64,000 nt of DNA. It comes from Ramlibacter cellulosilyticus (GTDB lineage Bacteria > Pseudomonadota > Gammaproteobacteria > Burkholderiales > Burkholderiaceae_C). The DNA lies in the NCBI RefSeq assembly GCF_014297465.1, contig NZ_JACORT010000011.1:145656-209655 (forward strand), read 5' to 3'. Under the pieces are notes generated by a model. It did not search any database and was not told where the DNA came from. It saw nothing but the letters and a program-made list of their open reading frames with translations. Positions within the stretch are counted from its first letter, which is position 1, and every line of letters begins with the position of its first letter. Positions 20,357 through 30,533 of this stretch are shown here, piece by piece. A program made the translations under genes and the position numbers.

Positions 20357-21184
20357 TCAGCCGTTGGGCCGCGCGGACGCTGCCTGCGTGAACCAGCCCA
20401 GCGTGTTGTGCAGCCGCACGACCTCGCCCACGACGATCAGCGCCGGCGCCGCGACGGCCTGCGCCTGCGCGAGCAGGGGCAGCGTCAGCAGCGTGCCGGC
20501 CACGACGCGCTGGCCGGGGGTGGTGGCCTGCTCCACCACCGCGGCCGGCGTGTCGGCCGCCAAGCCGTGCGCCACGAGCTGCCGGCAGATGGCGGGCAGC
20601 GTGCCCAATCCCATGTAGATCACCACCGTCTGGTGCGGCCGCGCGAGCGCGGCCCAGTCCGGCGCCGCGCCGCCTTCGCGGCAATGGCCGGTGGCGAACA
20701 CGACCGAGGAGGCGTGGTCGCGGTGCGTGAGCGGGATGCCGGCGTACGCGCTCATGCCTTGCGCCGAGGTGATGCCCGGCACGATCTCGAAGGGCACGCC
20801 CGCGGCCGCGAGCGCCAGCGCTTCCTCGCCGCCGCGGCCGAACACGTAGGGGTCGCCGCCCTTCAGGCGCACGACCTGCTCGCCCGCAAGGCCGAGCTCC
20901 ACCAGCAACGCGTTCGTCTCTTCCTGCGGCAGCGTGTGGCGGCGGTCGCGCTTGCCCACGCAGATGCGGCGCGCGTCGCGCGGCAGCAGGGCCAGCACGC
21001 CGGCGCCCACGAGGTGGTCGTGCAGCACCAGGCGCGCGGAAGACAGCAGGCGTGCCGCCTTCACGGTGAGCAGGTCGGGGTCGCCCGGGCCGGCGCCGAC
21101 CAGCCAGACCTTGCCCGGCGCACGGGTGGACCCGGCGGCGCCCCCGGGCTGGGCGATGGCAGCGTGGATCTTCATGGAGCGCAT
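20357..21184 (-). CDS. nirE: Uroporphyrinogen-III C-methyltransferase, nir-locus type (NirE)
   Basis: SAM-dependent methyltransferase making precorrin-2, the first committed step toward heme d1 and siroheme. Motifs: KVWLVGAGPGDPDLLT near the N-terminus, VRLKGGDPYVFGRGGEE in the middle, GITSAQGMSAYAGIPLTHR, and a C-terminal PALIVVGEVV. About 275 residues, the usual size for a stand-alone SUMT (not a CysG fusion). It is divergent from nirS and shares the 18-bp operator, which argues for a role in heme d1 synthesis rather than cobalamin. Possible starts are GTG 21190, ATG 21184 and ATG 21175; none has a strong ribosome-binding site. Confidence 0.9.
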   Translation of the reverse strand: MRSMKIHAAIAQPGGAAGSTRAPGKVWLVGAGPGDPDLLTVKAARLLSSARLVLHDHLVGAGVLALLPRDARRICVGKRDRRHTLPQEETNALLVELGLAGEQVVRLKGGDPYVFGRGGEEALALAAAGVPFEIVPGITSAQGMSAYAGIPLTHRDHASSVVFATGHCREGGAAPDWAALARPHQTVVIYMGLGTLPAICRQLVAHGLAADTPAAVVEQATTPGQRVVAGTLLTLPLLAQAQAVAAPALIVVGEVVRLHNTLGWFTQAASARPNG

Positions 21185-21208
21185 GGTCACCGCGGCGAAC
21201 TGCGGCGG

Positions 21209-23011
<1,803 letters not shown>

Positions 23012-23029
23012 TTCGAGAGGAGAAGACAG

Positions 23030-23344
23030 ATGGACAAGCGCATCTTTCTGGCCGTGGCCGCGGTGCTCGCCCTGGGCGCGGCCCAGGCCCAGAACGCCGA
23101 GGAAGCCATGAACAAGGCGGGCTGCATGGCCTGCCACGCCAAGGAGAAGAAGGTGATCGGCCCGTCGTTCAAGGAGATCGCCGCGAAGTACAAGGGCCAG
23201 GACGCGACGGCGAAGCTGATGGAGAAGGTCCGCAAGGGCGGCTCCGGCGTGTACGGGCCCATCCCCATGGCGCCGAACCCGCCGGACAAGATCAACGACG
23301 CGGACCTGAAGGCCGCGGTCGAACTGATCCTCAAGACCTCGTGA
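23030..23344 (+). CDS. nirM: Cytochrome c-551-type electron donor (NirM-like)
   Basis: A 104-residue periplasmic class I cytochrome c: signal peptide to about residue 20 (LGAAQA), heme site CMACH near 32-36, and the axial methionine in the IPMAPNP loop. This is the size and pattern of cytochrome c551/c8, the usual one-electron donor to NirS. It starts 18 bp after the nirS stop with a GAGGAG ribosome-binding site. Assignment as NirM rests on position and size. Confidence 0.9.
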   Translation: MDKRIFLAVAAVLALGAAQAQNAEEAMNKAGCMACHAKEKKVIGPSFKEIAAKYKGQDATAKLMEKVRKGGSGVYGPIPMAPNPPDKINDADLKAAVELILKTS

Positions 23345-23354
23345 GGATGCCGTC

Positions 23355-23684
23355 GTGACACGGGTCGCCGTCCTCGCCGCACTGCTGCTGGCGCTGGTCT
23401 TCCCGGCGCAAGCGCAGGCGCCCGACGCCGCGCGGCAGCGCGAGCTGGTGCGCATGGTGCGGCAGGACTGCGGTTCGTGCCACGGCATGCGCCTCGCGGG
23501 CGGGCTCGGCCCGCCGCTGGACGCACAGCGCCTGGCCCAGTGGCCCCTCGAGGCACTCGTGGCCACCATCCACCAGGGCCGTCCGGGCACGCCGATGCCG
23601 GGCTGGTCTCCCATGCTGTCGCTCGCGGACGCGACCTGGATCGCGGAGCAGCTGCAGCGCGGCTTCCCGGAGGAACGGCGATGA
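23355..23684 (+). CDS. nirC: Cytochrome c55x-type protein NirC
   Basis: A 109-residue periplasmic monoheme cytochrome c with a signal peptide (ending PAQAQA), heme site CGSCH near residue 39 and an axial-methionine candidate in GTPMPGWSPM. NirC is found in nir operons and is thought to donate electrons during heme d1 maturation or to NirS. GTG start. Its stop overlaps the nirF start (ATGA). Confidence 0.88.
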   Translation: MTRVAVLAALLLALVFPAQAQAPDAARQRELVRMVRQDCGSCHGMRLAGGLGPPLDAQRLAQWPLEALVATIHQGRPGTPMPGWSPMLSLADATWIAEQLQRGFPEERR

Positions 23685-24871
23685 AGCGCCGCAACTTCCT
23701 CGGTGCGGCAGCCGCCATCGCGGCGCTGCCTGGCTGCGCGCCGCTGCCCACCTCGCGCGGCACCGGCGACCTCGGCGTCGTCATCCAGCGCGCGAGCGGC
23801 AAGCTGGCCGTGGTCGACACGACGGCGCGCGAAGTGCTCGGCGAGATCGCCGGCCTCGGCGACCTGTCGCACGCGAGCGTGGTGTACGGACGCGACGGCG
23901 CCAGCGCCTACGTGTTCGGCCGCGACGGCGCGCTCACGCACGTCAACGTGCGCACGCAGCGCGTGCTCGCGCGCGTGCAGCAGGCCGGCAACAGCATCGG
24001 CGGCGCCATCTCGCAGGACGGCAGCCTCGTCGCCGCGCAGAACTACACGCCGGGCGGCGTGCGCGTCTTCGATGCGCGCACGCTCGCGCCGCTGGCCGAC
24101 ATCCCGGCCACCTACACCGCGGCCGACGGCAGCACGCAGCGCTCGCGCGTGGTCGGTCTCGCCGACCTGCCGGGCCGGCGTTTCGTCTTCGCGCTGTTCG
24201 ACGCGGACCAGATCTGGGTGGCGGACCTCGCCAATCCGCGCGAGCCGCGGATCACGAAGTTCGCCGGCATCGGCCGCCAGCCCTACGACGCGCTGGTCAC
24301 GCCGGACGGACGCCACTACATCGCCGGCCTGTTCGGCGAAGACGGCCTCGCGCTGCTGGACCTCTGGCAGGCCGAGCCGAAAGTGCGCCGCATTCTCGGC
24401 GGCTACGGCCGCGGCGAGCAGCCGCTGCCCGTCTACAAGATGCCGCACCTGCGCGGCTGGGCCGTCGCGGGGCGCGAAGCCTGGCTGCCCGCCATCGGCC
24501 GCCACGAAGTGCTGGTCGCCGACGCGCTGCGCTGGGAGGAAGTGGCGCGCGTGCCGGTCGCGGGCCAGCCCGTGTTCGTCATGGCGCGCCCCGACGGCCG
24601 CCAGGTGTGGGTGAACTTCGCCGTGCCCGACTACCACCGCGTGCAGGTGATCGACACCGTCACGCGCCGCGTGGTGCGCACGCTGGAGCCGGGCAAGGCG
24701 GTCCTGCACATGGAGTTCACGCCGCGCGGCGAGGCCGTGTGGATCAGCTCGCGCGACGACGACCGCGTGTCGGTCGTCGACACCGCGAGCTTCGAGACGC
24801 TCGCGCGGCTGGACGTGCCGCAGCCGAGCGGCATCTTCTTCAGCGCCCGCGCCGGGCGCATGGGACTGTAG
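23681..24871 (+). CDS. nirF: Heme d1 biosynthesis protein NirF
   Basis: A 396-residue beta-propeller protein related to the d1 domain of NirS but lacking the cytochrome c domain. The N-terminus is a twin-arginine-like stretch (MKRRNFLG) followed by the lipobox-like LPGC, so it is likely a periplasmic lipoprotein. Propeller blades include VVIQRASGKLAVVDT and HMEFTPRGEAVWISSRDDD. NirF acts late in heme d1 formation, on the dihydro-d1 precursor, together with NirN. Translationally coupled to nirC by ATGA. Confidence 0.93.
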   Translation: MKRRNFLGAAAAIAALPGCAPLPTSRGTGDLGVVIQRASGKLAVVDTTAREVLGEIAGLGDLSHASVVYGRDGASAYVFGRDGALTHVNVRTQRVLARVQQAGNSIGGAISQDGSLVAAQNYTPGGVRVFDARTLAPLADIPATYTAADGSTQRSRVVGLADLPGRRFVFALFDADQIWVADLANPREPRITKFAGIGRQPYDALVTPDGRHYIAGLFGEDGLALLDLWQAEPKVRRILGGYGRGEQPLPVYKMPHLRGWAVAGREAWLPAIGRHEVLVADALRWEEVARVPVAGQPVFVMARPDGRQVWVNFAVPDYHRVQVIDTVTRRVVRTLEPGKAVLHMEFTPRGEAVWISSRDDDRVSVVDTASFETLARLDVPQPSGIFFSARAGRMGL

Positions 24872-24878
24872 GCCCGCC

Positions 24879-25886
24879 ATGCACTCCCCAGGCGATGCAG
24901 GCAGCACGCTCGCCCTGCTGAACGACTACCAGCGGGACTTCCCGCTGCAGCCGCGGCCGTTCGCGGCGATCGGCCAGCAGCTCGGCTTGCAGGAGCGCAC
25001 CGTGATCGCGCAGCTGCAGCAACTGCGCGACGCCGGCCAGGTGGGGCGCATCGGCGCCGTCTGGGGCCGCGGTGCCGGCGGGGCGGCTGCCTTGTGCGCC
25101 CTGTCCGTTCCGCCCGCGCGCCTGCTGCAGGTCGCCGCGATCGTGAGCCGCGAGCCGGCCGTCAACCACAACTACGAGCGCGAACACGCCTGGAACCTCT
25201 GGTACGTGCTCACCGGCACCGACGCGCTCGCGGTGCGCGCGACGGCGGCGCGGATCGCGCACGCGGCCGGCGTGCCGGCCCTCTTCCTGCCGATGGAGCG
25301 CGCGTACCGCGTCGACCTGGGCTTCGACCTGCGCGGCGCCCACGCCCTGCCCCGGACCGGCGCCTTGCACGTGGACGCCTCGCAGGCGGTGCAGCCTGCG
25401 GACCGGCCACTGGCCGCACTCGCCGAAGCCGGCCTGCCGCTGGAGCCCGCGCCCTTCGATGCCTGGGCGCGCGAACTCGGCCGCCCGCGCGAGATGCTGC
25501 TGTGGACCCTGCGCCGCTGGCTGCGGCACGGCACGCTGCGGCGCTTCGGCGTCGTGGTGCGGCACCACGACGTCGGCTTCGCCGCCAATGCGATGACGGT
25601 GATCGCGGCACCGCCCGACGAAGCCGATGCGATCGGCATGGCGCTCGCGGCGCAGCCCGGCGTGACGCTGGCCTACCGGCGCGCCACCGCCCTGCACTGG
25701 CCCTACAACCTGTACTTCATGGTGCACGGGCGCGAACGCGCCGGTGCGCAGGCCCTCGTCACCGCCGCGCTCGCGGCGACCGGTGCGCAGCGCCTGCCGC
25801 ACGAGACGCTGTTCAGCGTGCGCCGCTTCAAGCAGACGGGCGGCCGCTACTTCGCGGCCGCGGTGCGCGAGGAGGCCCGGCCATGA
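24879..25886 (+). CDS. nirDL: Siroheme decarboxylase NirDL (fused D and L units)
   Basis: A 335-residue cytoplasmic protein made of two Lrp/AsnC-like units in tandem: a helix-turn-helix-type segment at the start, VNHNYEREHAWNLWYVLTG near residue 90, then a second unit with RRFGVVVRHHDVGFAANAM near 220 and YRRATALHWPYNLYFMVHG near 270. NirD and NirL are separate genes in Pseudomonas but fused in other denitrifiers. With NirG and NirH it decarboxylates siroheme to didecarboxysiroheme, with histidines in the conserved H-Y-R/E-x-E-H stretches taking part. Overlaps nirG by 4 nt. Confidence 0.92.
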   Translation: MHSPGDAGSTLALLNDYQRDFPLQPRPFAAIGQQLGLQERTVIAQLQQLRDAGQVGRIGAVWGRGAGGAAALCALSVPPARLLQVAAIVSREPAVNHNYEREHAWNLWYVLTGTDALAVRATAARIAHAAGVPALFLPMERAYRVDLGFDLRGAHALPRTGALHVDASQAVQPADRPLAALAEAGLPLEPAPFDAWARELGRPREMLLWTLRRWLRHGTLRRFGVVVRHHDVGFAANAMTVIAAPPDEADAIGMALAAQPGVTLAYRRATALHWPYNLYFMVHGRERAGAQALVTAALAATGAQRLPHETLFSVRRFKQTGGRYFAAAVREEARP

Positions 25887-26368
25887 AGCCCCGCCCCCTG
25901 CCTGCGGGCATCGACCGCGTCGACGCCGCGCTGATCGACCACCTGCACGACGGCTTCCCGCTGTGCGACCGCCCCTTCGCCCGCATCGGCGAAGCGCTGG
26001 GGCTGGGCGAAGACGAGGTGCTGGAGCGCCTGCGCGCGCTGCTCGCCTCGGGCGTGCTCACCCGGCTGGGGCCGCTGTACCAGATCGAGCGCGCGGGCGG
26101 CGCCTACCTGCTCGCCGCGCTGGAAGTGCCGCCGGCGCGCTTCGATGCCGTGGCCGCGCAGGTGAACGCGCACCTCGAGGTGGCGCACAACTACCGGCGC
26201 GAGCACCGGCTGAACATGTGGTTCGTGTTGGCCGCCGATGCGCAGGCGACCGTCGATGCCTGCGTGCGAGCCATCGAGGCGGAGACCGGGCTCGCCGTGC
26301 ACGCCTTCCCCAAGCAGCGCGAGTACCACGTGGAACTACGGCTGCCTGCGAACCGGGAAAGCACATGA
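25883..26368 (+). CDS. nirG: Siroheme decarboxylase subunit NirG
   Basis: A 161-residue Lrp/AsnC-fold subunit of the NirDLGH siroheme decarboxylase. It has the N-terminal winged-helix remnant (DRVDAALIDHLHDGFPLCDRPF) and the characteristic LEVAHNYRREHRLNMWFVL segment near residue 93. It resembles the first half of the NirDL fusion. It is called NirG rather than NirH from its order and its EHRLNMW motif. The start overlaps the nirDL stop and the stop overlaps the nirH start, both ATGA. Confidence 0.9.
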   Translation: MKPRPLPAGIDRVDAALIDHLHDGFPLCDRPFARIGEALGLGEDEVLERLRALLASGVLTRLGPLYQIERAGGAYLLAALEVPPARFDAVAAQVNAHLEVAHNYRREHRLNMWFVLAADAQATVDACVRAIEAETGLAVHAFPKQREYHVELRLPANREST

Positions 26369-26850
26369 CCGCCCTCGACCCCCTCGACCGGCAGCTGATC
26401 GCCGCCACCCAGAGCGGGCTGCCGCTGGTGCCGCAACCCTACGAGGCGCTCGGGGCCATGCTGGGCATCTCCTCGCCGGAGGTGCAGGAGCGGCTGGCCT
26501 CGATGCTGGAGCGCGGCCTCATCCGCCGCATCGGCGCCGTCGCCAACCACTACCGCCTCGGCTACACGGCGAACGGCATGACGGTGTGGGACGTGGACGA
26601 TGCGCAGGTGGACGCCCTCGGCGAACGCGTGGGCGCCCTGCCCGGCGTGTCGCACTGCTACCGCCGCCCGCGGGCGCTGCCCGCATGGCCCTACAACCTG
26701 TTCGTGATGCTGCACGGCCACTCGCGCGAGGAAGTCGAGCGCCAGGCGAAGGCCGTGGCCGCCGTCCTCGGCGAAGCGTGCCGCGGCCACGACATCCTGT
26801 ACAGCACGCAAGTGCTCAAGAAGACCGGGCTGCGCCTGGCGATGCCCTGA
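26365..26850 (+). CDS. nirH: Siroheme decarboxylase subunit NirH
   Basis: A 161-residue partner of NirG. It carries RRIGAVANHYRLGYTANGMTVW near residue 55 and the SHCYRRPRALPAWPYNLFVMLHG segment near 98, matching the second half of NirDL, and ends with the family's LKKTGLRL. Cytoplasmic step of heme d1 synthesis. Coupled to nirG by a 4-nt overlap and followed after 10 bp by nirJ. Confidence 0.9.
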   Translation: MTALDPLDRQLIAATQSGLPLVPQPYEALGAMLGISSPEVQERLASMLERGLIRRIGAVANHYRLGYTANGMTVWDVDDAQVDALGERVGALPGVSHCYRRPRALPAWPYNLFVMLHGHSREEVERQAKAVAAVLGEACRGHDILYSTQVLKKTGLRLAMP

Positions 26851-26860
26851 AGGAACGACG

Positions 26861-28063
26861 ATGCTGCGCATCTCCCAATACCTGCGCGAGGTGGCCGAGG
26901 CCGAGCGCACCGGCGCCTGGCCCGTGCCGCCGCCCGCGCGCGGCGCCGGCCGTCCCACGCGCCCCGTGGTGATCTGGAACCTCACCCGCCGCTGCAACCT
27001 CACCTGCAAGCACTGCTACGCGCTCTCGGCCGACCACCACTACCCGGGCGAGCTGGACGAAGCGCAGATGCTCGCGGTGCTGGCGGACCTGAAGGCGTAT
27101 GGCGTGCCGGCGCTGATCCTCTCCGGCGGCGAGCCGCTGCTGTCGCCGCATCTGTGGCCGCTGGCGGCGCGTGCGCGCGAACTGGGCTTCCACCTGGGAC
27201 TGTCGACGAACGGGACGCTGATCGACGCCGCGATGGCCGACCGCATCGCGGCGCACGGCTTCGACTACGTGGGCATCAGCCTCGACGGCATGCGCGCGGC
27301 GCACGACCGGTTCCGCCGGCTCGAAGGCGCCTTCGACCGTTCGCTCGCCGCCCTGCGCCTGCTGCGCGAACGCGGCGTGCACATCGGCATGCGCTACACG
27401 ATGACGGCCATGAACGGCGAGGAGCTGCCCGCCTTGCTGGCGCTGATGCGCGAGGAGCAGGTGCCCAAGTTCTACTTCTCGCACCTGAACTACGCCGGCC
27501 GCGGCAACATCCACCGGGGGCGCGACGCGCGCTTCGAGGCGACCCGCGCCGCGATGGACCTCCTGTTCGAGACGGCCTGGCAGGCCGCGCGCGGCGGCGA
27601 GCCGCACGAATTCGTCAGCGGCAACAACGACGCCGACGGCGTGTACCTGCACCAGTGGGTGCGCGCGCGCTTCCCGCGCTGGGCGGCGCCGCTGCGCGAG
27701 CGTCTCGTGGCATGGGGCGGCAACGCGTCGGGCGTCGGGGTCGCGAACATCGACAACCTGGGACACGTGCACCCGGACACCATGTGGTGGCACCACGACC
27801 TCGGCAGCGTGCGCGACCGTCCGTTCTCCGCGATCTGGGAAGACCGCAGCGACCCGCTGATGGACGGCCTCCAGCGCAAGCCGCGCCCGCTGGAGGGACG
27901 CTGCGGCGCCTGCCCGCAGGCCGACATCTGCGGCGGCAACACGCGCGTGCGGGCCCAGCAGCTCACCGGCAACGCGTGGGCCGAAGACCCGGGCTGCTAC
28001 CTGGACGACGCCGAACTGGGCCTGGCCACCGAGACCGCGGGAGGCCCCGATGCGCTGGCTTGA
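26861..28063 (+). CDS. nirJ: Radical SAM heme d1 biosynthesis protein NirJ
   Basis: A 400-residue cytoplasmic radical SAM enzyme that replaces the decarboxylated propionate side chains with oxo groups. The [4Fe-4S] motif CNLTCKHC is near residue 46, SAM-binding LSGGEPLLS near 87, and a C-terminal SPASM-like cysteine set includes CGACPQADICGG and a later C in PGCYL for auxiliary clusters. Length matches NirJ. It overlaps nirN by 14 nt. Confidence 0.95.
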   Translation: MLRISQYLREVAEAERTGAWPVPPPARGAGRPTRPVVIWNLTRRCNLTCKHCYALSADHHYPGELDEAQMLAVLADLKAYGVPALILSGGEPLLSPHLWPLAARARELGFHLGLSTNGTLIDAAMADRIAAHGFDYVGISLDGMRAAHDRFRRLEGAFDRSLAALRLLRERGVHIGMRYTMTAMNGEELPALLALMREEQVPKFYFSHLNYAGRGNIHRGRDARFEATRAAMDLLFETAWQAARGGEPHEFVSGNNDADGVYLHQWVRARFPRWAAPLRERLVAWGGNASGVGVANIDNLGHVHPDTMWWHHDLGSVRDRPFSAIWEDRSDPLMDGLQRKPRPLEGRCGACPQADICGGNTRVRAQQLTGNAWAEDPGCYLDDAELGLATETAGGPDALA

Positions 28064-29615
28064 TCGCCTCGCGTGCGCACTGCTCGCGCTCGCGCCCGCC
28101 TTCGCCGCGGCGCAGGCACCCGACGCCGCCGCCTTGTACGGCAGCCACTGCGCGGCCTGCCACGGCGCGCAGCGCCTGGGCGGCATGGGCCCCGCGCTGC
28201 TGCCGCAAAGCCTGGAACGCCTGCGCAGGGACGACGCGCTGAAAGTGATCCGCGAAGGCCGCGCCGCCAGCCAGATGCCCGCGTTCGGCGACAAGCTGCA
28301 GGCCGCGGAGCTCGCCGCGCTCGCAGCGTGGATCTACACGCCGGTGCAACCCGCGCCACGCTGGGGCGAGGACGACATCCGCGCCTCGCGCACTTTCGAC
28401 GACGCCTCGCGCCAATGGCCGGCGCGCCCGCGCTGGAACGCCGATCCCATGAACCTGTTCGTCGTGGTCGAAGGCGGGGACCACCACGTGTCGCTGGTCG
28501 ACGGCGACAGGCTGGAGGTGCTGCACCGCTTTCCGTCGCGCTTCGCGCTGCACGGCGGCCCGAAGTTCTCGCCGGAGGGACGCTACGTCTACTTCGGCTC
28601 GCGCGACGGCTGGATCACCAAGTACGACCTGTGGAACCTGGCGGTGGTGGCCGAGGTGCGCGCCGGCCTCAACATGCGCAACGTCGCCGTCAGCAGCGAC
28701 GGGCGCTTCGTGATGGCCGCCAACTACCTGCCGCACACGCTGGCGCTGTTCGATGCCGACCTGAACCTGCTGCGCACCTATGCGGCCGCGACGCTGGACG
28801 GCGCCCGCAGCTCGCGCGTTTCCGCGGTGTACGACGCGGGTCCGCGGCACAGCTTCGTCGTGGCGCTCAAGGACATCCCGGAGCTGTGGGAGATCTCGTA
28901 CGACCCGAAGGCGGAGCCCGTGTACGACGGCCTGGTGCACGACCACCGCATGGGCGAGGCGCTCGCGCGGCCCGGCTACCTGGGCGTGCGCCGCACGCCG
29001 CTCGACGAGCCGCTGGACGACTTCTTCTTCGACGACGCCTACCGGCATGCGGTCGGCACCGCGCGCGCCGCCGCCGACGGCAGCACGTCCGCGCAGGTGG
29101 TGAACCTGGACGTGCGGCGCCGCATCGCCACGGTGCCGCTGGGCGGCATGCCGCACCTGGGCTCCGGCATCACCTTCGACTGGAAGGGCCGCCGCGTGCT
29201 GGCCACGACCAACCTGAAGGACGGCGTCGTGACGGTGATCGACATGGCGCGCTGGCAGCCCGTGAAGCGGGTCGCGACACCGGGCCCGGGCTTCTTCCTG
29301 CGCAGCCACGAGAAGACGCCGTATGCCTGGGTGGACGCGATGATGAGCCCCGCGAAGGACACGATGACGGTGATCGACAAGCGCACGCTGGAGCCGGTGC
29401 GCACCTTGCAGCCGTCACCGGGCCGGACCGTGGCGCACGTGGAATTCACGCGCGATGGCCGCTACGCATTGGTGAGCCTGTGGGAGAACGAAGGCGCGCT
29501 GATCGTCTACGACGCGGCGACGCTGCAGGAGGTGAAGCGGCTGCCGATGGCGAAACCGGTGGGGAAGTACAACGTGGGGAACAAGCTGGCGCGGTCGGAG
29601 GGGACGTCGCACTAG
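28050..29615 (+). CDS. nirN: Dihydro-heme d1 dehydrogenase NirN
   Basis: A 521-residue periplasmic NirS paralogue: a signal peptide (ending FAAAQA) and a short cytochrome c domain with CAACH near residue 36, then a d1-type eight-bladed propeller including RFALHGGPKFSPEGRYVYF near 160 with the conserved histidine and KYNVGNK near the end. NirN oxidises dihydro-heme d1 to heme d1 and hands it to NirS. The start has a GGGAGG ribosome-binding site inside the nirJ coding region. Last gene of the nir operon; repeat copy B follows. Confidence 0.94.
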   Translation: MRWLDRLACALLALAPAFAAAQAPDAAALYGSHCAACHGAQRLGGMGPALLPQSLERLRRDDALKVIREGRAASQMPAFGDKLQAAELAALAAWIYTPVQPAPRWGEDDIRASRTFDDASRQWPARPRWNADPMNLFVVVEGGDHHVSLVDGDRLEVLHRFPSRFALHGGPKFSPEGRYVYFGSRDGWITKYDLWNLAVVAEVRAGLNMRNVAVSSDGRFVMAANYLPHTLALFDADLNLLRTYAAATLDGARSSRVSAVYDAGPRHSFVVALKDIPELWEISYDPKAEPVYDGLVHDHRMGEALARPGYLGVRRTPLDEPLDDFFFDDAYRHAVGTARAAADGSTSAQVVNLDVRRRIATVPLGGMPHLGSGITFDWKGRRVLATTNLKDGVVTVIDMARWQPVKRVATPGPGFFLRSHEKTPYAWVDAMMSPAKDTMTVIDKRTLEPVRTLQPSPGRTVAHVEFTRDGRYALVSLWENEGALIVYDAATLQEVKRLPMAKPVGKYNVGNKLARSEGTSH

Positions 29616-29628
29616 GTGGGGGTGGTTC

Positions 29629-29749
29629 GGTGGGGCTCGCTGGCGCTCACCTGCCCGCGCTGGCGCGCGGCCACCCTACAGGGCTGTGTGATTGGATTTG
29701 TAGGGTGGCGCGGCGAAGCCGCGGACGGTGAGCGCCAGCGAACCCCACC
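29629..29749. repeat. Intergenic inverted-repeat element, CCACCCTAC type (copy B)
   Basis: Left arm 29629-29679 (GGTGGGGCTCGCTGGCGCTCAC to CCACCCTAC) and right arm 29700-29749 (GTAGGGTGG to AGCGAACCCCACC), separated by an AT-rich 20-nt loop. It fills the gap between nirN and the convergent regulator gene and could fold as a long hairpin in either transcript. Confidence 0.88.
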
Positions 29750-29758
29750 GAAAGGCCC

Positions 29759-30448
29759 TCACTGCTGGTACGCCGCCAACCTCTTCGGATCCCGGATCCG
29801 GATCTCCCGCCGATCGATCTCCACCAGCCCCTGCGCCTCCAGCTCGTGCAGCACGCGCGAGAAATACTCCGGCGTGAGCGACAGCCGCGACGCCACCATC
29901 GCCTTGCTCACCGGCAGCGACACGGTCACGCCGCCGTCGCCGTCGACGTCGCGCAGCAGGTAGCCGATCACGCGCTGTGCGCCCGAGTGCAGCGTGTACG
30001 CCTCCACGTCGCGCACCAGGCCGTGCAGGCGGCGCGACACGCCGGCCAGCATGCGCAGGCTGAAGCGCGGGTCGATCTCGATCTCGCGCAGCACCGCCTG
30101 CTTGCCGACGCTGAGCACCAGCGAGTCCGTGAGCGCCTGCGCGCTGACGATGTAGGGCATGCCGGTGAACATCAGCGCCTCGGCGAAGGTGCCGCCGGGG
30201 CCGATCAGCTCGATCACCTTCTCCTGGCCCGAAGGAGAGAGCGCGAACAGCTTCACCTGGCCGACCACGGTGACGTGGAACTCCTCGCAAGGCTCGCCGA
30301 CGCGGAAGACCATGTCGCCACGCGCGAGCCGGCGCAGGCGGCAGCCTTCGGCCAGGCGCGCGAGCTCCGGCGGCGCGATCGCGTGGAACAGCGGCAGCGT
30401 CGAGAGATAGCGCGGCAGGTCGAAACTGGGCTGGCCCCGGTTGTCCAT
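29759..30448 (-). CDS. dnr: Dnr/NnrR-like Crp/Fnr-family transcription regulator
   Basis: A 229-residue regulator with an N-terminal cyclic-nucleotide-binding-fold domain (residues about 20-140), a dimer helix and a C-terminal winged helix. The recognition helix LTPEYFSRVLHEL keeps the E-x-x-S-R residues that read TTGAT half-sites in Fnr and Dnr. It lacks the N-terminal cysteine cluster of oxygen-sensing Fnr, so Dnr/NnrR-type NO sensing is more likely. Its place between the nir locus and the alternative NO-reductase operon, and the matching operators at both, make it the probable regulator of both. The symbol is by analogy. Confidence 0.85.
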   Translation of the reverse strand: MDNRGQPSFDLPRYLSTLPLFHAIAPPELARLAEGCRLRRLARGDMVFRVGEPCEEFHVTVVGQVKLFALSPSGQEKVIELIGPGGTFAEALMFTGMPYIVSAQALTDSLVLSVGKQAVLREIEIDPRFSLRMLAGVSRRLHGLVRDVEAYTLHSGAQRVIGYLLRDVDGDGGVTVSLPVSKAMVASRLSLTPEYFSRVLHELEAQGLVEIDRREIRIRDPKRLAAYQQ

Positions 30449-30519
30449 GCGGTGCCCTTCCGGGGCCGGCGAAGGGCGGCCCGACCCGCACAGTCTGGTT
30501 GCTGCCGGGCGCTTCCCGT

Positions 30520-30533
30520 TTGCGGGAAATCAA
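30520..30533 (-). promoter_or_regulatory. Possible Fnr/Dnr half-conserved box upstream of the regulator gene
   Basis: TTGCGGGAAATCAA has one good ATCAA half-site and a weaker TTGCG half at the right spacing. It lies about 78 bp before the regulator's start and overlaps the stop of the preceding gene. It also overlaps a small hairpin (TTCCCG/CGGGAA, 30513-30528) with no T-run. Weak evidence; possible autoregulation. Confidence 0.3.

Noticed and set aside
30513..30528. Hairpin TTCCCG/CGGGAA before the Dnr-like gene, considered as a terminator of the NO-reductase-like operon
   Set aside because: No T-tract on the minus strand; it overlaps a possible Fnr-type half-site instead.
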